From DUQW01 sp050953805 (GTDB lineage Bacteria; Bacillota_I; Bacilli_A; Acholeplasmatales; Acholeplasmataceae), in assembly GCA_050953805.1 (NCBI GenBank), contig JBMNNE010000001.1:214832-278831 (forward strand): 64,000 nucleotides of DNA, in the 5' to 3' direction. The notes beneath the pieces were generated by a model. It was given only the letters and a program-made list of their open reading frames with translations, was not told the DNA's origin and made no database searches. Positions within the stretch are counted from its first letter, which is position 1; the number at the start of each line of letters is the position of its first letter. The position numbers and the translations under genes are program-made. Below, piece by piece: positions 9,474 through 18,292 of this stretch.

Positions 9474-11162
9474 TTATCTACCAAAAACCGTAGCCTTTTT
9501 TGGCTGTGGTTGATAAATTAATAACACAGTCTCACTAATATTAGTTAAATGATCGGCAATTCTTTCTAAATTTGATAAAAGATCCGGATAATTATTTTCA
9601 GTTGATAATACGATTATCCCTTCTCTTAAGCGTTCAGTATGAGCGTGTTTAAATTCTTTTTCATAAATATCAGCTTGAATTTCATCGTCAATAACTTCTA
9701 ATGCTAATTTAAGATTTTTCTTAGAAAATGCCGCAAATGAATTCCCCATCATTTTTTCAATTAAATCGTAAAATCTATTTAATTCTTCGATCATAATTTG
9801 AGGCGTTTCTAATCCATATTCATATCTTTGACCAATTAACACACCGATGTTATGCAAATGATCTCCAATTCTTTCTAAATCATTAATTATATCTAAATAT
9901 CCCGAAAACAACAAAGAATCAGATTCGGTTAAATCATTCTTTTGAACTAAATCAATCATATACTTATGTAACCTTTGATCATAGTCATCAATCTTGTTTT
10001 CTAGCTCTTCATTTAAATCTAAATATTTAGACTTATTTTCTAAGTGAAAATGTCGAATTGTTTGAAGATGTTCATAAACGATATCACTCATCATAAATAT
10101 TCCGGATTTAGCATAACTAAGCGCAATACTAGGAGTACCAATTAAAATTCTTTCATCTAAAACACGAGCTAACTCATCATCGCGTTTTTTATCTTTAATA
10201 ATGATGGTTGTTAGTTTCACTATCGGATCTATAATCCAAACAAAAACTAACATGGTAGCAATATTAATAAACATATGGATCAAAGCAATCGTCATCATCT
10301 TGGTATCTGGTGTTAAAAATTTATCTTCAATACTAACTAGTACCTTGGAAATGGGCGATATAAACGGCATGATTAATATTGTTCCTATAATATTATAAAT
10401 TGTATGAATTAAAGCCACTCTTTTAGAATTTTTATTTCCTTTAATTGCTGCTAATCCACCAGTAATTGTAGTCCCAACGTTAGCTCCCAAAACCATAGGA
10501 ATTGCTCCGATTACAGTAATCGTATCAATATCATATAGTTTTTGAATTACCCCAACAGTACCTGATGATGATTGAATCAACATCGTAAATGCGGTTGAGA
10601 ATCCGAAACCATAAATCCAAAATCCTTTAACACTAGGATCACCAAAGGTTCTTAATGCATCTTGAGCCCATTGGGCTTGAGCAATATCACTAACACCTTG
10701 TCCTAAAAATTGTAATCCAACAAATAATAGTCCAAAACCAATGATACTTCTTCCAATATTTCTTGGCACCTTTCTTGAGAAAATAAAGAATATTAGGACA
10801 CCAATTGCAATAAACCACAATCCCCATTTAGCTACCGGTAGACCAATTAAAATTGAAGTAACTGTCGTTCCTATATTTGCTCCAATAACTACTGCAGCCG
10901 CTTGTTTTAAAGTCATTAAATCAACACTAACGAGTCCGATAATAATAACGGTAACAGCTGATGATGATTGAATAAGAGCTGTTAATACTACCCCCACTAA
11001 AATACCTTTCCAAACAGTGTTGGTTGATTTTTCAATAATTATTTTTAATTTATTTCCCGCAGCATTTTTAAGCGATGCCGACATTAACTCAATCGCATAC
11101 AAGAATAATGCGAGTCCCCCAATAACTAACATTAAATTTTGAAATATTTGTTCAGTTGTCAT
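9474..11162 (-). CDS. Na+/phosphate cotransporter with PhoU-like domain
   Basis: Sodium-coupled phosphate carrier (NptA/YjbB-like, SLC34-related). The N-terminal ~310 residues form two inverted repeats of membrane helices, each with the signature QSSS (ALIQSSSAVTV and MLIQSSSGTVG). The C-terminal ~220 residues are a PhoU-type helical bundle with two repeats that include ERIGDH and ERIADH metal-binding motifs. 562 residues is a usual length. It is a single gene with its own promoter and terminator. A sodium-driven phosphate importer fits beside a sodium-type V-ATPase. PhoU-like domains usually adjust transport to phosphate status; that role here is inferred. Confidence 0.92.
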   Translation of the reverse strand: MTTEQIFQNLMLVIGGLALFLYAIELMSASLKNAAGNKLKIIIEKSTNTVWKGILVGVVLTALIQSSSAVTVIIIGLVSVDLMTLKQAAAVVIGANIGTTVTSILIGLPVAKWGLWFIAIGVLIFFIFSRKVPRNIGRSIIGFGLLFVGLQFLGQGVSDIAQAQWAQDALRTFGDPSVKGFWIYGFGFSTAFTMLIQSSSGTVGVIQKLYDIDTITVIGAIPMVLGANVGTTITGGLAAIKGNKNSKRVALIHTIYNIIGTILIMPFISPISKVLVSIEDKFLTPDTKMMTIALIHMFINIATMLVFVWIIDPIVKLTTIIIKDKKRDDELARVLDERILIGTPSIALSYAKSGIFMMSDIVYEHLQTIRHFHLENKSKYLDLNEELENKIDDYDQRLHKYMIDLVQKNDLTESDSLLFSGYLDIINDLERIGDHLHNIGVLIGQRYEYGLETPQIMIEELNRFYDLIEKMMGNSFAAFSKKNLKLALEVIDDEIQADIYEKEFKHAHTERLREGIIVLSTENNYPDLLSNLERIADHLTNISETVLLIYQPQPKKATVFGR

Positions 11163-11198
11163 AAAGCCCCTCCCTTTATGAATTTTTCACTTATCATA

Positions 11199-11228
11199 AT
11201 TATACAATACTTTTACAATTTCTTTACA
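11199..11228 (-). promoter_or_regulatory. Pho-box-like direct repeats overlapping the promoter of the Na/Pi gene
   Basis: On the minus strand TGTAAA-N5-TGTAAA-N5-TGTATA repeats with an exact 11-bp period (11223-11228, 11212-11217, 11201-11206). The last copy runs into a perfect -10 box TATAAT (11199-11204) about 37 nt upstream of the ATG. Hexamer repeats with 5-bp spacers resemble PhoP boxes of Bacillus, though here they read on the opposite strand to the gene relative to the common TTAACA form. The phosphate link rests on the downstream gene and is inference. Confidence 0.5.
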
Positions 11229-11245
11229 CTTTATTATAATTAAAA

Positions 11246-11268
11246 AAGCTTGCAAGTTATGCAAGCTT
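11246..11268 (-). terminator. Terminator of the first beta-propeller gene
   Basis: 8-bp perfect stem (11246-11253 and 11261-11268) followed on the minus strand by T6, 28 nt beyond the stop of the 11296-13368 gene. Confidence 0.85.
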
Positions 11269-11295
11269 CTTAAATGTTATTATTAGAAAGGAAAA

Positions 11296-13368
11296 TTACT
11301 GATTATCAATTGGATCTTGTTCAAATTTTAGCGGTTCTAGTAATTCTTTTTTAACTAAATTCCAAACAATATCTTCTTTCGGTGATAAAATGTGAACCAC
11401 TTCATTAACTAATAGAATTTTTTCTGATCCAACAAATTTTTCATTAAATAGGGATTCCTCAAGAACAAGTGGCTCTTCCAAACTAAAATCAACTTTAAAC
11501 ATTAACATTCTAGCTACACCGCGCCAATCATAGATGGTATATCTTTCGTCTGGTGAAATTTGAACTGTTTGATAATGATTCATAATGAAGCCAAACATTC
11601 CTAATTTTTTATTCATTAATAAATGTTCTCTTGGATTCCATAACGCTTCAGCCCATATGTATCCACCAAAATCTTCATATCTAAATTCAATAGTTTGAGT
11701 TGGTTCTTCGTCCCCAGTTCGATAAGCTGAGATTTTAATTCCCACTTGGCGATTGTTTTCAACCATATAGCCAAGTCCAATAGTGTTATTTTGTTCATCC
11801 CAAACAAATAAGACATTAGAAAATCCTGGTTCTTCAATCGCACTAATAATTTTTGGATTTTTTGGATCGGTTAAATCGATAGTATATAACGGATCAGTTT
11901 GATAGAAAGTTACAATTTTAACAATATTTCCACTAAAAGTAACGCTCTTAACATCTTCATTTTCTTTACCTAAACCTTCAGTTAAATGAGATAGTAATTC
12001 TAAATTATCACTTTCAGCCCTAGTTTTTAAGATATAAAGGTGATTCGTTCTCCCTTTACCATAAGTTGTAACAACCCGAATCATACCTTCATGAACATCA
12101 AGGAAATATTGGTCACGTACATAACCTTCAACTTCTTGAGAACCGACATATTCTAGATTACCTTTTTCATCATATTTAACTGCTACAATTGATGAAGTAT
12201 TGTAATATCCAATATCATCATTATAACCTCTCCATTTATCGTTAACTAAAATAATTAAATCGTTACCCATGTAAACAGTTTGGTTACTACCAACAAAACC
12301 AATTTGTCTAACCTTAAGTTCAGGATTAGCTAAATCCACTGAATGAATTCTTGAAATTCGAGTTGAATTAATTTCACCTTTGAAATAATAAAATCTTCCA
12401 AAGTCAATTGGCATTGATGATGGAATTATTTTATTATCTTCATCAAATGAAATATACTCATTAGTAAAAACATACAATATATTATCAACTAATCTTGAAT
12501 CAATAATATAACCATCTACTTTTTGAGATTTAATAGGTGCAAAGGTTTCGGTATCAATAATATAATAGACTGATTCTGAACGGTAGTAATAATATTGAGA
12601 CGCACTATATCGTCCATATAAACCAGTATCATAATAAGGTTCGCGATACATTTTATAACCAAAAACAACGAGCATATTTTCATATAAGACCATGTCAGAA
12701 AAAGTAAAATCGTCAATAATTACAGTTTCTGATTCCCCTTGATGATTACCTGATTCATCCAATTTTACTTTGAAGATTCGATCACTATTACGTGGACCAT
12801 AAAAAAAGTATTTACCACTACTGTGAATCTTAGCAATATCAGTTTCCAAGACTCCTTCAACTTGATTATAAGTATCGGATTGAGTACCACCTTTGGCTGC
12901 TGATTCAACATAAGACCCAGACCCTGAATAACTAACGTCATCCCCGTCAGTACCAATAAATGATGGTGGTGGCAGTACATTATCAAAAGTATTATATCGA
13001 TACCCTTGATTATTATTGTTGTTTGAAATAATACTTAATTTTTCTTCAAAATCTTTAGAACTAGAAAAGGCATTGGCATTTTCCAAAGTCATACCAGTTG
13101 TTTCATTAATAGTTTTTCTAATTTTAAATGAGACTGGGTTACCTGCTTTTTCAAGACTAGTTCCACCTACTATTGTTAATGCTCCGACAACAAGTAATAA
13201 TGTTAACGAAACAACATTTGACCTTAAAGCCGAAATGTTTAATTTAGATCTTTCAATTCCACTTTTCTTTTGATAATTATGTAAGCGAATATTCCAAATT
13301 AAACGAACTAACATGATTGCAAATACAATGAAGGTAATTACTCCAGTAGTAATATAAAATCCTAACAT
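11296..13368 (-). CDS. Membrane-anchored beta-propeller protein (paralogue 1)
   Basis: 690 residues. Residues 1-25 form a transmembrane segment, followed by a short basic loop (KKSGIERSKLNI, about 35-47), a second transmembrane segment (about 50-70), then a large extracytoplasmic domain with Tyr/Gly-rich repeated blades. It fits the family of secreted or membrane proteins with a C-terminal beta-propeller distantly related to WD40 (Beta_propel). The 70-residue N-terminus is nearly identical in layout to the 13581-15557 protein, so the two are paralogues from a duplication. It has its own LytTR operator and -10 box upstream (13448-13517). The ribosome site is AAGGAGGG. Function is unknown; a sensing or inhibitory role for the LytTR regulator is a hypothesis. 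Confidence 0.8.
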   Translation of the reverse strand: MLGFYITTGVITFIVFAIMLVRLIWNIRLHNYQKKSGIERSKLNISALRSNVVSLTLLLVVGALTIVGGTSLEKAGNPVSFKIRKTINETTGMTLENANAFSSSKDFEEKLSIISNNNNNQGYRYNTFDNVLPPPSFIGTDGDDVSYSGSGSYVESAAKGGTQSDTYNQVEGVLETDIAKIHSSGKYFFYGPRNSDRIFKVKLDESGNHQGESETVIIDDFTFSDMVLYENMLVVFGYKMYREPYYDTGLYGRYSASQYYYYRSESVYYIIDTETFAPIKSQKVDGYIIDSRLVDNILYVFTNEYISFDEDNKIIPSSMPIDFGRFYYFKGEINSTRISRIHSVDLANPELKVRQIGFVGSNQTVYMGNDLIILVNDKWRGYNDDIGYYNTSSIVAVKYDEKGNLEYVGSQEVEGYVRDQYFLDVHEGMIRVVTTYGKGRTNHLYILKTRAESDNLELLSHLTEGLGKENEDVKSVTFSGNIVKIVTFYQTDPLYTIDLTDPKNPKIISAIEEPGFSNVLFVWDEQNNTIGLGYMVENNRQVGIKISAYRTGDEEPTQTIEFRYEDFGGYIWAEALWNPREHLLMNKKLGMFGFIMNHYQTVQISPDERYTIYDWRGVARMLMFKVDFSLEEPLVLEESLFNEKFVGSEKILLVNEVVHILSPKEDIVWNLVKKELLEPLKFEQDPIDNQ

Positions 13369-13447
13369 TTTTATTCCCTCCTTTACGGGATGCTTCTAAT
13401 TTTTTAGAGGCACTTATAAAATGATAATTCATTTTCTATCCGCTTTT

Positions 13448-13517
13448 ATTATATAAAAATCCTATTTTAGACCGTTAGCTTTTCTCGCAACTTACATTTT
13501 TTAAGACACAAGTTACA
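13448..13517 (-). promoter_or_regulatory. LytTR operator (class I) and promoter of beta-propeller gene 1
   Basis: Two 9-bp direct repeats, CAACTTACA (13488-13496) and CAAGTTACA (13509-13517) on the plus strand, are separated by exactly 12 bp, the 9-12-9 layout known for LytTR-domain activators such as AgrA. A perfect minus-strand -10 box TATAAT is at 13448-13453, 35 bp from the operator edge. No good -35 box is seen (AACGGT at the expected place), which suggests activator dependence. Confidence 0.75.
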
Positions 13518-13528
13518 GTTTTATTAAA

Positions 13529-13568
13529 AAAACACTTCCGGATTAAATTTTAAATCGGGAAGTGTTTT
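13529..13568 (-). terminator. Terminator of beta-propeller gene 2
   Basis: Long imperfect hairpin with perfect 11-bp outer arms (13529-13539 and 13558-13568) and further pairing inside, followed on the minus strand by T7. It sits between the second propeller gene and the operator of the first, so the two propeller genes form separate transcripts. Confidence 0.9.
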
Positions 13569-13580
13569 CAATTTAATTTT

Positions 13581-15557
13581 TTATGGAATATCACTAGCTT
13601 CTTTTTTAACTAAGTCAATTGTCTGATTAAACTGTTTTAAATTGATATTCCATGTAATCGTTTTTTCTCTAAAAATAATGTGTAACTGATTATTAATTAA
13701 TAATAATTTTAGCGGATTAGTTTCAGTAAATCTTAATTGTGGTGGATAATCAATTTCTTTGATTGGATTATCTAAATTAAAATCAACTTGATATAATAAA
13801 ACTCTTGAATATTTACCACTAAACTTAGTTCCATCTTGAATAAAAGTTTCATCAAATCTTTTCATAATAAATCCAAAAACTCCAGCTTCGCGATCAATTA
13901 ATAAATACATGTTTGGATAAGTCAAAATTTCACCATATAAAAATCCAACTTGATAAAAATCATAAATAATCGTTTGAATTGGGATATAATTTCCATCTTG
14001 ATAGACATTAATTACTAAAGCTTCCTGCGCTCCCGTTTCTTGATAACGACGACCAATACCAATTGAATATTCATTATTCCACGGAATTAAAACATCAATT
14101 AAAATCATATCATCACTTATATCAATAATTTTCGGTTTTTTTGAATTACTTAGATCAATCGTAATAATTGATTTAGTATTTATTTTGACGATATCTTCAT
14201 GAAAATGAACTTTTTCAATTCTTTGACTAAGATCTTGATTAAAATAAGAAACTAATTTAAATTCATCACTATCAGGTTGAATTTTAAAAATATATAATGA
14301 ATTGTTTTGTTTGTTTGGTGCCGCTACTGTCACCACTCTAATTTCATCTTGATAGTAATCAATAAAATATTCACTAGGAACATATCCTAATACTTCATAA
14401 GAACCAACATATTGAAGGTTAGCTTCTTGATCATAATTAACTCCAATGATCGTTGAACGATAGCCTCCGGTTGTGCCTGATGAATCCCAACGTGACATCG
14501 TTATTAAAATTAAACCGTCCTTCATATAAACAGCCTTACCTAATCCCAAAAATCCTATTGTCTTTGATTCAAGGTTATGAGAACTGAGATCAAAAGCATC
14601 AATTCTTGTAATCGCTCGCTCATTAGACGTGCTATTTAAATAATAGACATTTTCAAAATCCGTTTCAAAATTAACTAAACTTCGATTAGAAGGAATTGAG
14701 CGATTACTAATTATATACAAAGTTTTATTATCAACTCTAGCACTAAGAAAATTATTTGTAAAATCAATATATTTAATAACTTCCAAAGTATTAGCATTCA
14801 AAAAATACATCCTTTGTGGAAATGGATTATATGGTCGTTCCCCTTCTTTTGGTTCATAACCAGGAATTATTTTATTACTTGGCTGAAATCCAATTACCGC
14901 TAAAATATCATCAACTAATAACAGTTGAGTAATATAAAATTGGTCGTCAAGTTGATTAATACCACAAATTGCAGTATGATTACCACTTGAATCAAGACCA
15001 ATTTTATAGACAAGATTAGAATTTATTGGTGAATATAAATAGAAATTACCAGAAGAATGAATTTGAACAATCTCACGATCATCAATTAAGACCGTCGGTT
15101 GACCAACTCCAATCACGCCATCGCCAATTTGATAACCCCCTTCACCTCTTTCATTTGGAGCGTTACCTTTAGCAAAACTATCAGGACTATCTGGAAGTGG
15201 ACTTGGTAAACTTTCTTCTTCAATAAAAGTAATTATTTCTTCAACTTCTTTCATATCAGAAAAAAGTTTGGCATTTCGATAAACGACCCCATCTTTTTCA
15301 TATGGTTTAAAAGTAAATAAGACACTCGGTTTTTGATTAACTGAGTTAATTCCCCCTAAAACTGATAAAATCCCAACTACAACTAAGAGAGACATTAAAA
15401 CAAGATTCGATCTAAAAGCATGAATATTTAACTTAGAACGTTCAACCCCGCTCTTCTTTTGGTATTGTCTTAGTCGTAAATTCCATATTATTCTAATTAC
15501 TAAAAAAGTGATTAACACGATTGTTAATACACCAACAGTAATGTAAAAAGCTAACAT
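13581..15557 (-). CDS. Membrane-anchored beta-propeller protein (paralogue 2)
   Basis: 658 residues with the same plan as its neighbour: transmembrane segment 1-25, a basic cytoplasmic loop with RQYQKKSGVERSKLNIH, a second transmembrane segment (about 50-70), then an extracytoplasmic propeller (Beta_propel family, WD40-like). Its ATG is 1 nt from the stop of the LytTR gene, so the two are co-transcribed and probably translationally coupled. In known LytTR regulatory systems a membrane partner inhibits the regulator. A propeller could play that part here, but this is inference from gene order. Confidence 0.8.
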   Translation of the reverse strand: MLAFYITVGVLTIVLITFLVIRIIWNLRLRQYQKKSGVERSKLNIHAFRSNLVLMSLLVVVGILSVLGGINSVNQKPSVLFTFKPYEKDGVVYRNAKLFSDMKEVEEIITFIEEESLPSPLPDSPDSFAKGNAPNERGEGGYQIGDGVIGVGQPTVLIDDREIVQIHSSGNFYLYSPINSNLVYKIGLDSSGNHTAICGINQLDDQFYITQLLLVDDILAVIGFQPSNKIIPGYEPKEGERPYNPFPQRMYFLNANTLEVIKYIDFTNNFLSARVDNKTLYIISNRSIPSNRSLVNFETDFENVYYLNSTSNERAITRIDAFDLSSHNLESKTIGFLGLGKAVYMKDGLILITMSRWDSSGTTGGYRSTIIGVNYDQEANLQYVGSYEVLGYVPSEYFIDYYQDEIRVVTVAAPNKQNNSLYIFKIQPDSDEFKLVSYFNQDLSQRIEKVHFHEDIVKINTKSIITIDLSNSKKPKIIDISDDMILIDVLIPWNNEYSIGIGRRYQETGAQEALVINVYQDGNYIPIQTIIYDFYQVGFLYGEILTYPNMYLLIDREAGVFGFIMKRFDETFIQDGTKFSGKYSRVLLYQVDFNLDNPIKEIDYPPQLRFTETNPLKLLLINNQLHIIFREKTITWNINLKQFNQTIDLVKKEASDIP

Positions 15558-15558
15558 T

Positions 15559-16071
15559 TTAGATTCCCCCTTTTTCTTTTAGAGCCCGTCTAAAAGGTTT
15601 TAAGTAGGAACGATTAACTTCTAATTTAATTCCACCAGGTAAACTCAGTTCAAGTTTTGAATTAAGTAACGGCTTAATATATTGAATCTTATCAAGATTA
15701 ACAATATATGATTTAGAAATTCGGACGAATTTCAAATCAACTAACATTTCTTCTAACTCAGCTAATGAATGTTTTAAAAAGATCGTCTTATAATAACTAT
15801 TCATTAAGACAACTTCGTGTCCTAATGCTTCAAAATAAAGGCAGTTAGACGGATAAACTTTAAACCGATGGTCAATTGCTTCAAGCCAAAACTCGTTTTC
15901 TTGATCAATGATTTCGTTTAAAACTCTAAAAAAAGAGGCCTCATGTTTATTAGGTACTTGAAAGATGACATCGTTTGTCAAAACGACTGTTTCAAGTTCG
16001 ATATTTGCATCTTCTTTAAGTAGTTTGATTAATTTTTCAGCTCTTTCTAAGCTTAAAACTAGTTTAATCAT
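15559..16071 (-). CDS. LytTR-family DNA-binding regulator 1
   Basis: About 170 residues. The C-terminal ~100 residues are a LytTR domain: strands with 'ALGHEVVLMNSYYKTIFLKHSLAELEEML', then FVRISKSYIVNLDKIQYIKP, the family signature. The N-terminal ~65 residues are not a phosphorylatable receiver. ATG at 16069-16071 is preferred. The ATG at 16087-16089 overlaps the -10 box (16088-16093) and cannot be in the transcript, so the leader should be only about 10 nt. It heads an operon with propeller 2 and lies downstream of its own 9-12-9 operator, which suggests autoregulation. The same operator precedes propeller 1 and the 17124-18164 lipoprotein gene. Confidence 0.88.
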   Translation of the reverse strand: MIKLVLSLERAEKLIKLLKEDANIELETVVLTNDVIFQVPNKHEASFFRVLNEIIDQENEFWLEAIDHRFKVYPSNCLYFEALGHEVVLMNSYYKTIFLKHSLAELEEMLVDLKFVRISKSYIVNLDKIQYIKPLLNSKLELSLPGGIKLEVNRSYLKPFRRALKEKGGI

Positions 16072-16087
16072 GTTCCTGTCCACCTTC

Positions 16088-16156
16088 ATTATAATAAAAT
16101 ATTAAACTATAATTTTTATTTATTTATAAGTTACACTAAATTAACCGTAACTTACA
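16088..16156 (-). promoter_or_regulatory. LytTR operator (class I) and promoter of the regulator operon
   Basis: Direct repeats TAAGTTACA (16127-16135) and TAACTTACA (16148-16156) with a 12-bp spacer; -10 box TATAAT on the minus strand at 16088-16093, 34 bp from the operator edge. The same site could also act on the divergent gene starting at 16309. Confidence 0.75.
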
Positions 16157-16308
16157 ACACCCTTCTGTATAAATAAGTTTATCATATTATTTAATTATTC
16201 TCTATCCCTTGCTAAACTAAAATAAAATAATTTGATAACATAATTTACTATAAAAATTCAATTATCATCAAATTTATTATATGATAATACCAACAGGAGG
16301 GATTGTAC

Positions 16309-17067
16309 ATGTTTCAAGTTTTAACATTCGCTGAACAAATTATTCCATCAAGAAGTATTAATCATTTATATATTTATTTAGATATCGTTTTTTTAGTAGT
16401 GCTATTATCCTTATTTGTAGTTACTAGAAGATATTTAACTTTACTTTTTAGTCTATTAGGTGGAATTATATATTTTATTGCTGATTATGGATTTTTCTAT
16501 TTATTATTTGAAGAACGCATCGTAACTGGGGCTAACCCTTTTTGGTTTTTACTCTGGCTATCAATGAGTTATGGTATTACTAATTTCGCTTTTATTTGGC
16601 TTGCCTTAAAAAAAGATAAAAACTTAATTGAGTTTGCCTCATTTATTTTCTTGTGGTGGATTGCCTGTCCTCTAATTTCAGGAAATACTCCAGGAGCTGC
16701 TGGTAATATTGAAATTAGTCGAACTACTAGTTATCACGGAGGAATGGCAATTATGTTAATAGTTGGTTATTTAATTGTGATTATCCTTAATTTAACCAAG
16801 TATAAAGATAATAAGTTGCCACTTACTAGAATGTTAATTATTGGTGTTGTTGTCCAGTTCGGATGGGAGTTTGCCTTATATGTATCCGGAATTAGACCAC
16901 ATAATGATAATAGTCTTCAAACATTACTTTTAAACTCCTTAGTTGAGACTAATTTGGGCATCCCCTATATCTTTTTTATCCAAATGTTTATTCAAAAATA
17001 TTTTACCGAGGATTTAAAACGAAAAACGCCCCATAAAGACATTAATCTTGAATTAGAAACAACATGA
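16309..17067 (+). CDS. Multi-pass membrane protein of unknown function
   Basis: 252 residues with about seven hydrophobic segments and a charged C-terminal tail (about 230-252). I recognise no enzyme or transporter motif. It contains aromatic-rich helices and an extracytoplasmic stretch 'NTPGAAGNIEISRTTSYHGG' in the middle. ATG at 16309 is preferred over TTG at 16303 because AGGAGG (16295-16300) is 8 nt upstream. An inverted repeat (16261-16268 and 16281-16288) lies just before the ribosome site. It is divergent from the LytTR operon, and the shared intergenic region makes it a candidate partner, but nothing in the protein proves this. Confidence 0.75.
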   Translation: MFQVLTFAEQIIPSRSINHLYIYLDIVFLVVLLSLFVVTRRYLTLLFSLLGGIIYFIADYGFFYLLFEERIVTGANPFWFLLWLSMSYGITNFAFIWLALKKDKNLIEFASFIFLWWIACPLISGNTPGAAGNIEISRTTSYHGGMAIMLIVGYLIVIILNLTKYKDNKLPLTRMLIIGVVVQFGWEFALYVSGIRPHNDNSLQTLLLNSLVETNLGIPYIFFIQMFIQKYFTEDLKRKTPHKDINLELETT

Positions 17068-17075
17068 TATATATC

Positions 17076-17103
17076 AAAAAGGAAGTTAACAAACTTCCTT
17101 TTT
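17076..17103. terminator. Bidirectional terminator between convergent genes
   Basis: 12-bp perfect stem (17076-17087 and 17092-17103), 4-nt loop, with A and T runs on the two sides. It can end both the plus-strand membrane protein gene and the minus-strand lipoprotein gene ending at 17124 that faces it. Confidence 0.85.
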
Positions 17104-17123
17104 TAATATTATTTTAAATCTAT

Positions 17124-18164
17124 TTATTGCCAAGCTTTATCTTCTAAATATGGATGTTTTTTCTCTAATATATCTTTTGCCAATTTATCCGCATTAGCTT
17201 TACCCGGGTTTTCTAGATAAAATGTAACAAAACCAAAAGGAGTAAAATCCAAATACCTTAGACTGATTTGATATTGATCAATATCACTTTGATCTAAAAT
17301 AGTTGTTAAGTCTAAATTTTCGTTAATTACTTCATCAAAGTATTTCCCCTGAATAATAATTTTAATATGGGTTTGCCCTTTATAGCCAATTGATTTAATC
17401 TTGGGGCACTTTTCTAATTTTGTAACTAATTCTTGAAGTTCTGCTTCACTTATTTTTTCCTTAAAAACAACATCAACCCCTAAACTCCATTGAAAGGTTG
17501 TCACCTTTTTTAAGTTTTTAATTCCTTTGAAATCCTCAATCGTTAAATCATTAATATAAAATTCACGAATGTATTCTTCTTTTATACTAAATATAATACT
17601 TTCTTGAAGTGAGGAAATTGTCCTAATTATAACTTCAATCTTTTTAATATCTTTAATCTCTTCCTTTTTAACTGTAATTATTTCAATCCATCCAGTAAGT
17701 GCTGCAAAATGCCCTTCAAAACGATTAATATTTAAAGTTAACGTGTTTCCTTTTTTAGACAAGGCATAAGCATAATTTTTAGAAACATTAGGTTCAAATT
17801 TATAATAAAAAATTAAAATATGATCTTCAAAAAAAGCATCATTATAATTTTCAATAATCGTGTTAAATTGTTGATCATCTGGGTAATTATATGTATAAAG
17901 ATTAGGTTTTTTATTTTGATTAATTTTTTCTTTTAATTCTTCGTGGGTATATGCATAGAAAAAGACATATCCGCTTTCTTCAGTTTGGTAAACATCAAAT
18001 GCTTCAAGTTGATCATCTTTTAATAAATAATTTTTGCCGCCATCACGTGAAAAAGGAACTAGTTCACTATTGTCAAAATTAAGTTGATAATTTTTTTCAG
18101 TAGTTTTGCATCCAACTATTGAAAGAAGCAATATAGCGATTAAGAAAACCAACACTCTTCTCAT
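17124..18164 (-). CDS. Lipoprotein of unknown function, LytTR-controlled
   Basis: About 346 residues. A signal peptide (MRRVLVFLIAILLLSIVGC) ends in a lipobox Cys at residue 19. The rest is mixed alpha/beta with no recognised domain. ATG at 18162-18164 has AGGGGT at 18171-18176; an upstream in-frame ATG (18206) has no ribosome site and would add a charged segment before the signal peptide. The promoter (18218-18246) and the LytTR operator (18258-18287) lie directly upstream, so it belongs with the neighbouring LytTR/propeller genes. Probably displayed on the outer face of the membrane. Confidence 0.8.
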   Translation of the reverse strand: MRRVLVFLIAILLLSIVGCKTTEKNYQLNFDNSELVPFSRDGGKNYLLKDDQLEAFDVYQTEESGYVFFYAYTHEELKEKINQNKKPNLYTYNYPDDQQFNTIIENYNDAFFEDHILIFYYKFEPNVSKNYAYALSKKGNTLTLNINRFEGHFAALTGWIEIITVKKEEIKDIKKIEVIIRTISSLQESIIFSIKEEYIREFYINDLTIEDFKGIKNLKKVTTFQWSLGVDVVFKEKISEAELQELVTKLEKCPKIKSIGYKGQTHIKIIIQGKYFDEVINENLDLTTILDQSDIDQYQISLRYLDFTPFGFVTFYLENPGKANADKLAKDILEKKHPYLEDKAWQ

Positions 18165-18217
18165 AGAATCACCCCTATTTTCGAGATGTCTTTCCAAAAA
18201 TAACATCTTTCATATTA

Positions 18218-18287
18218 ATTATAGAAAAGATATATTAATTTGTCCACTTTTACTTCATAACTTACATTAATTTAGGGATAAATTACA
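18218..18287 (-). promoter_or_regulatory. LytTR operator (class I) with complete promoter
   Basis: Direct repeats TAACTTACA (18258-18266) and TAAATTACA (18279-18287), 12-bp spacer. Downstream on the minus strand: -35 TGGACA (18241-18246), 17-bp spacer, -10 TATAAT (18218-18223), 35 bp from the operator edge. This is the best promoter of the three class I sites. Confidence 0.8.
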
Positions 18288-18292
18288 GTATA

